From Mycobacterium sp. 1164985.4 (GTDB lineage: Bacteria; Actinomycetota; Actinomycetes; Mycobacteriales; Mycobacteriaceae), in assembly GCF_001668575.1 (NCBI RefSeq), contig NZ_LZMD01000060.1, positions 1-64,000 on the forward strand: a stretch of DNA of 64,000 bases, in the 5' to 3' direction. The notes under the pieces are model-generated. The model had not been told where the DNA came from and did no database searches. It saw only the letters and a program-made list of their open reading frames with translations. This document shows, piece after piece, positions 61,497 through 64,000 of this stretch (its first letter is position 1; every line of letters begins with the position of its first letter). A program made the translations under genes and the position numbers.

Positions 61497-62963
61497 GTGA
61501 GGCCACGCCGCCTGCTCACCCGGTATGTGGCCGGCCTCGCGTCGGCCTACCTGCTGACGGCCGTCGAGGTCATCGCTATCGTCGGACTCCTCGCCGGGCG
61601 TAGCGTCGTCACGCTCGAGAACGTGCTCACCGCGGCGGCACTGCTCGCGGTCGGTACTGCAACCGTCGGCCTCAGCGCCGCGTACATTCTGCTGCAGCCA
61701 CTGCGTCACCTGCGCGCCGGGCGCGAACCCACCGCCGCCGAACGGCGCTCGACGCTGATGATGATGCGCCGCCAGGCCGCGGCCACGCTGGCACCCTGGA
61801 TCCTCACCGCCGCCGTCCTGGTACCGCTGAACCTCGACTCCGGATCCGAAGCGCTCGCGGTGATCGGGTCCGCCATGCTCTTCGGGGCGATCGCCACCGT
61901 CTGCACCGGGTTCTTGTTCACGCTGCGGACGCTGCGACCCGTATTGGCCAGCGTCGCACCGGATTCCACCACGCCGCGATTGACGGCGCCCGGCGTCCGG
62001 GCCCGGCTGTTGCTGATGTGGACCGTGTGCACGGCTCTGCCGGGCGTGGCGATCGCCTCGCTGTTGATCATGCGGAACAACGGCTGGCTCGTCGAAAAGA
62101 CCGCCGCGATCGAGCTGGCGTTGATCGTGCTCGCGTTGGTCGCGGTCGTGCTCGGCCTGCGCTCGCTGATCCTGACCTCCATGTCGATCTCCGACCCCGT
62201 TGGCGAAGTCGTTCAGGCGATGGCCGACGTCGAGCGCGGACAAATCGACCGAAGCGTCGAAGTGTACGAGTGGTCCGAGATCGGCCGCCTCCAGCGCGGT
62301 TTCAACAGCATGGTCGCCGGGCTGCGCGAGCGCGACAGGCTACGCGACCTGTTCGGGCGCCACGTCGGCGAGGATGTGGTCCGCCGCGCGGTCGAGGAAA
62401 ACGAGTCGCTGTCGGGCGACGAACGCGACGTGGCAGTGCTGTTCATCGATCTGGTCGGGTCGACCAGGTTGGCGGTCACCCACCAGCCGGCCGAGGTCGC
62501 CGAACTCCTCAACGACTTCTTCCGCATCGTCGTCGCGGCCGTCGACCTGCGGCACGGCCTGATCAACAAGTTCCAGGGCGATGCGGCGCTGGCCGTGTTC
62601 GGCGCTCCCCTTCGCGTCGACGAACCGGCGACGGCCGCGCTGACCACCGCACGCTCACTCGTCACCGACCTGCAGCGCCTGCAGCTCGACTTCGGTATCG
62701 GGGTGTCGGCCGGGCCCGCGTTCGCAGGCAACATCGGCGCGGAGAACCGGTACGAATACACCGTCGTCGGGGACGCGGTCAACGAGGCGGCCCGGCTCGC
62801 CGACCGCGCCAAGGAGTTCCGCGCGCGGGCGCTGTGTTCGGGCACCGCGCTCGAACGTGCCTGCGATGCGGAACGACGGTGCTGGGTGCTGCAGGGGTCG
62901 GAGACGCTGCGCGGCCGGTCTGCGCCCACGGAGATATGGGCGCCGGCCACCGACGCTGGTTAG
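61497..62963 (+). CDS. Membrane class III adenylate cyclase with HAMP domain
   Basis: A 488-residue protein: six predicted membrane helices within residues 10-225, a HAMP domain at about 228-280, then the cyclase domain to the C-terminus. Catalytic residues are complete: D318 ([10 protein letters not shown]) and D362 ([11 protein letters not shown]) for metals, K358 and D426 for adenine selection, and N429 and R433 (VNEAAR) for the transition state. This is the Rv1318c/Rv3645 architecture. It makes cAMP in response to an unknown membrane signal. GTG 61497. Confidence 0.93.
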   Translation: MRPRRLLTRYVAGLASAYLLTAVEVIAIVGLLAGRSVVTLENVLTAAALLAVGTATVGLSAAYILLQPLRHLRAGREPTAAERRSTLMMMRRQAAATLAPWILTAAVLVPLNLDSGSEALAVIGSAMLFGAIATVCTGFLFTLRTLRPVLASVAPDSTTPRLTAPGVRARLLLMWTVCTALPGVAIASLLIMRNNGWLVEKTAAIELALIVLALVAVVLGLRSLILTSMSISDPVGEVVQAMADVERGQIDRSVEVYEWSEIGRLQRGFNSMVAGLRERDRLRDLFGRHVGEDVVRRAVEENESLSGDERDVAVLFIDLVGSTRLAVTHQPAEVAELLNDFFRIVVAAVDLRHGLINKFQGDAALAVFGAPLRVDEPATAALTTARSLVTDLQRLQLDFGIGVSAGPAFAGNIGAENRYEYTVVGDAVNEAARLADRAKEFRARALCSGTALERACDAERRCWVLQGSETLRGRSAPTEIWAPATDAG

Positions 62964-62992
62964 AGACGCGAACCGTCGGGGAATACAGCGGC

Positions 62993-64000
62993 ATGGCTGT
63001 GCGCACCGCGGACTCCCAGACCATTCGCACGGCGGTTACCGGCGCGTCGATCGGCAACGCCGTCGAGTGGTTCGACTTCGCCATCTACGGGCTGTTGGCG
63101 ACGTATATCGCCGAAATGTTCTTCCCGCCGGGCGACGAGACCGCCGCGCTGCTGAGCACTTTCGCCGTCTTCGCCGCCGCGTTCTTCATGCGGCCGTTGG
63201 GCGGGTTCTTCTTCGGCCCACTCGGCGACCGGATCGGCCGCCAACGTGTACTCGCGCTGGTGATCCTGCTGATGTCGGCCTCGACACTGGCCATCGGCCT
63301 GGTTCCCAGCTACGAATCGATCGGCGTGGGGGCGCCGCTGCTGCTGCTGTTCCTGCGGTGCCTGCAGGGCTTCTCGGCCGGCGGCGAGTACGGCAGCGGC
63401 GCATGCTTCCTCGCCGAATACGCCACCGACCGGCATCGCGGGTTCATTGTGTCGTTCCTGGTGTGGTCGGTGGTCGTCGGTTTTCTTCTCGGTGCGCTGA
63501 CGGTCACCGGACTCGAGACTGTGTTGTCCGAGCCCGCGATGGACTCCTACGGCTGGCGGATCCCCTTCCTGATCGCCGGTGTGCTCGGCGTCGTCGGCCT
63601 GTACATCCGCCTGCAGCTGAGAGACACACCGGAGTTCGAGAACCTGCGCGAGCACGGCGAGGTCGCGTCCTCGCCGTTACGCGAGGCGTTCCGTACATCA
63701 TGGCGGCCCATCCTGCAGATCGCCGGCCTGGTGGTCATTCACAACGTGGGCTTCTACATCGTCTTCACCTACCTGCCAACCTATTTCACTGAAACACTCG
63801 ATTCCAGCAAGGTCGATGCCTTCGTGTCGATCGCTGTCGCCAGCATGGTGGCGATGATCCTGATACCGCCTCTCGGCGCGCTGTCCGACCGGATCGGGCG
63901 CAAGCCTCTGCTGTACGCGGGCGGGATCGGGTTCGCGGTCTTCGCCTATCCCCTGTTCCTGCTGCTGAATTCGGGCTCGCTCACCGCTGCGGTTGCCGCC
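62993..64000 (+). CDS. MFS metabolite:H+ symporter (MHS family), cut by window edge
   Basis: An open frame from ATG 62993 to the window end, 336 codons without a stop. The opening [20 protein letters not shown], the loop [15 protein letters not shown] between helices 2 and 3, and [20 protein letters not shown] are hallmarks of the ProP/KgtP/ShiA-type MHS family. About nine of twelve membrane helices are present, with a second DRIGRKP loop after the central region. It probably imports an organic acid with protons. A dicarboxylate or aromatic acid is plausible in this setting. Confidence 0.93.
   Translation, partial: MAVRTADSQTIRTAVTGASIGNAVEWFDFAIYGLLATYIAEMFFPPGDETAALLSTFAVFAAAFFMRPLGGFFFGPLGDRIGRQRVLALVILLMSASTLAIGLVPSYESIGVGAPLLLLFLRCLQGFSAGGEYGSGACFLAEYATDRHRGFIVSFLVWSVVVGFLLGALTVTGLETVLSEPAMDSYGWRIPFLIAGVLGVVGLYIRLQLRDTPEFENLREHGEVASSPLREAFRTSWRPILQIAGLVVIHNVGFYIVFTYLPTYFTETLDSSKVDAFVSIAVASMVAMILIPPLGALSDRIGRKPLLYAGGIGFAVFAYPLFLLLNSGSLTAAVAA

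Overview
The window reads as a catabolic region from a fast-growing mycobacterium (Mycolicibacterium-type). The evidence is uniformly high GC with GTG and TTG starts, a WS/DGAT wax-ester/triacylglycerol synthase, a mycofactocin-type SDR, F420/flavin LLM oxidoreductases, Rv1318c-type HAMP adenylate cyclase, and a density of FadD, FadE and enoyl-CoA hydratase genes that is typical of lipid- and sterol-degrading actinobacteria. No rRNA, tRNA, transposase, integrase or CRISPR array was seen. After start-site revision no gene-free stretch exceeds 300 bases.

Layout. (1) 1-6160: end of an amidohydrolase (minus), then a tight plus-strand operon of a CMD-family protein, Rieske oxygenase, small conserved protein, amidohydrolase, SnoaL/NTF2 protein and a two-subunit acyl-CoA dehydrogenase. 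(2) 6174-7262: an AbiEi/DUF559-type gene between inverted copies of a 30-bp repeat. (3) 7283-16048: crotonase and FadE (minus) divergent from a TetR regulator, then P450, mycofactocin-type SDR, APH-like kinase, a quinone-oxidoreductase-like gene and WS/DGAT. (4) 16045-20502: FadD and acyltransferase (minus), epimerase and SDR (plus). (5) 20564-41210: nineteen consecutive minus-strand genes, mostly overlapping or closely spaced. They begin with a meta-cleavage set (MhpC-, MhpA- and MhpB-like), then a 3-ketosteroid-dehydrogenase-like flavoprotein, LLM enzyme, SDRs, cyclase, FMN reductase, hydrolase, TetR, ferredoxin, P450, amidohydrolase, two M24 proteins, crotonase, a double CaiB CoA-transferase and an SDR. 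(6) 41352-43764: IclR regulator and a second KstD-like flavoprotein. (7) 43849-46996: a TetR-controlled membrane cluster with orphan oxidase subunit III/IV-like proteins. (8) 46951-61483: MeaB GTPase, thiolase, SDRs, crotonase, a second FadE pair, acyl-CoA synthetases, 2Fe-2S ferredoxin, CaiB transferase, LLM enzyme, and a split B12-dependent acyl-CoA mutase. (9) 61497-64000: adenylate cyclase and the start of an MFS carrier.

How it fits together. Oxygenases (Rieske, two P450s) and KstD-like dehydrogenases could hydroxylate and aromatise a cyclic substrate. The MhpA/B/C-like enzymes could then hydroxylate, cleave and hydrolyse the resulting ring. FadD and CaiB enzymes would make CoA thioesters, FadE, crotonase, SDR and thiolase would shorten them, and the B12 mutase with MeaB would rearrange a branched product. 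Many of these operons share a 17-bp palindrome, consensus TGAGAATnnnATTCTCA, in their promoters. Clear copies occur at 292, 9304, 10121, 41230, 49024 and 54186, with weaker copies or half-sites elsewhere. This links operons up to about 50 kb apart into one probable regulon, most likely under the TetR protein at 9376-10092. The substrate cannot be named from sequence alone.
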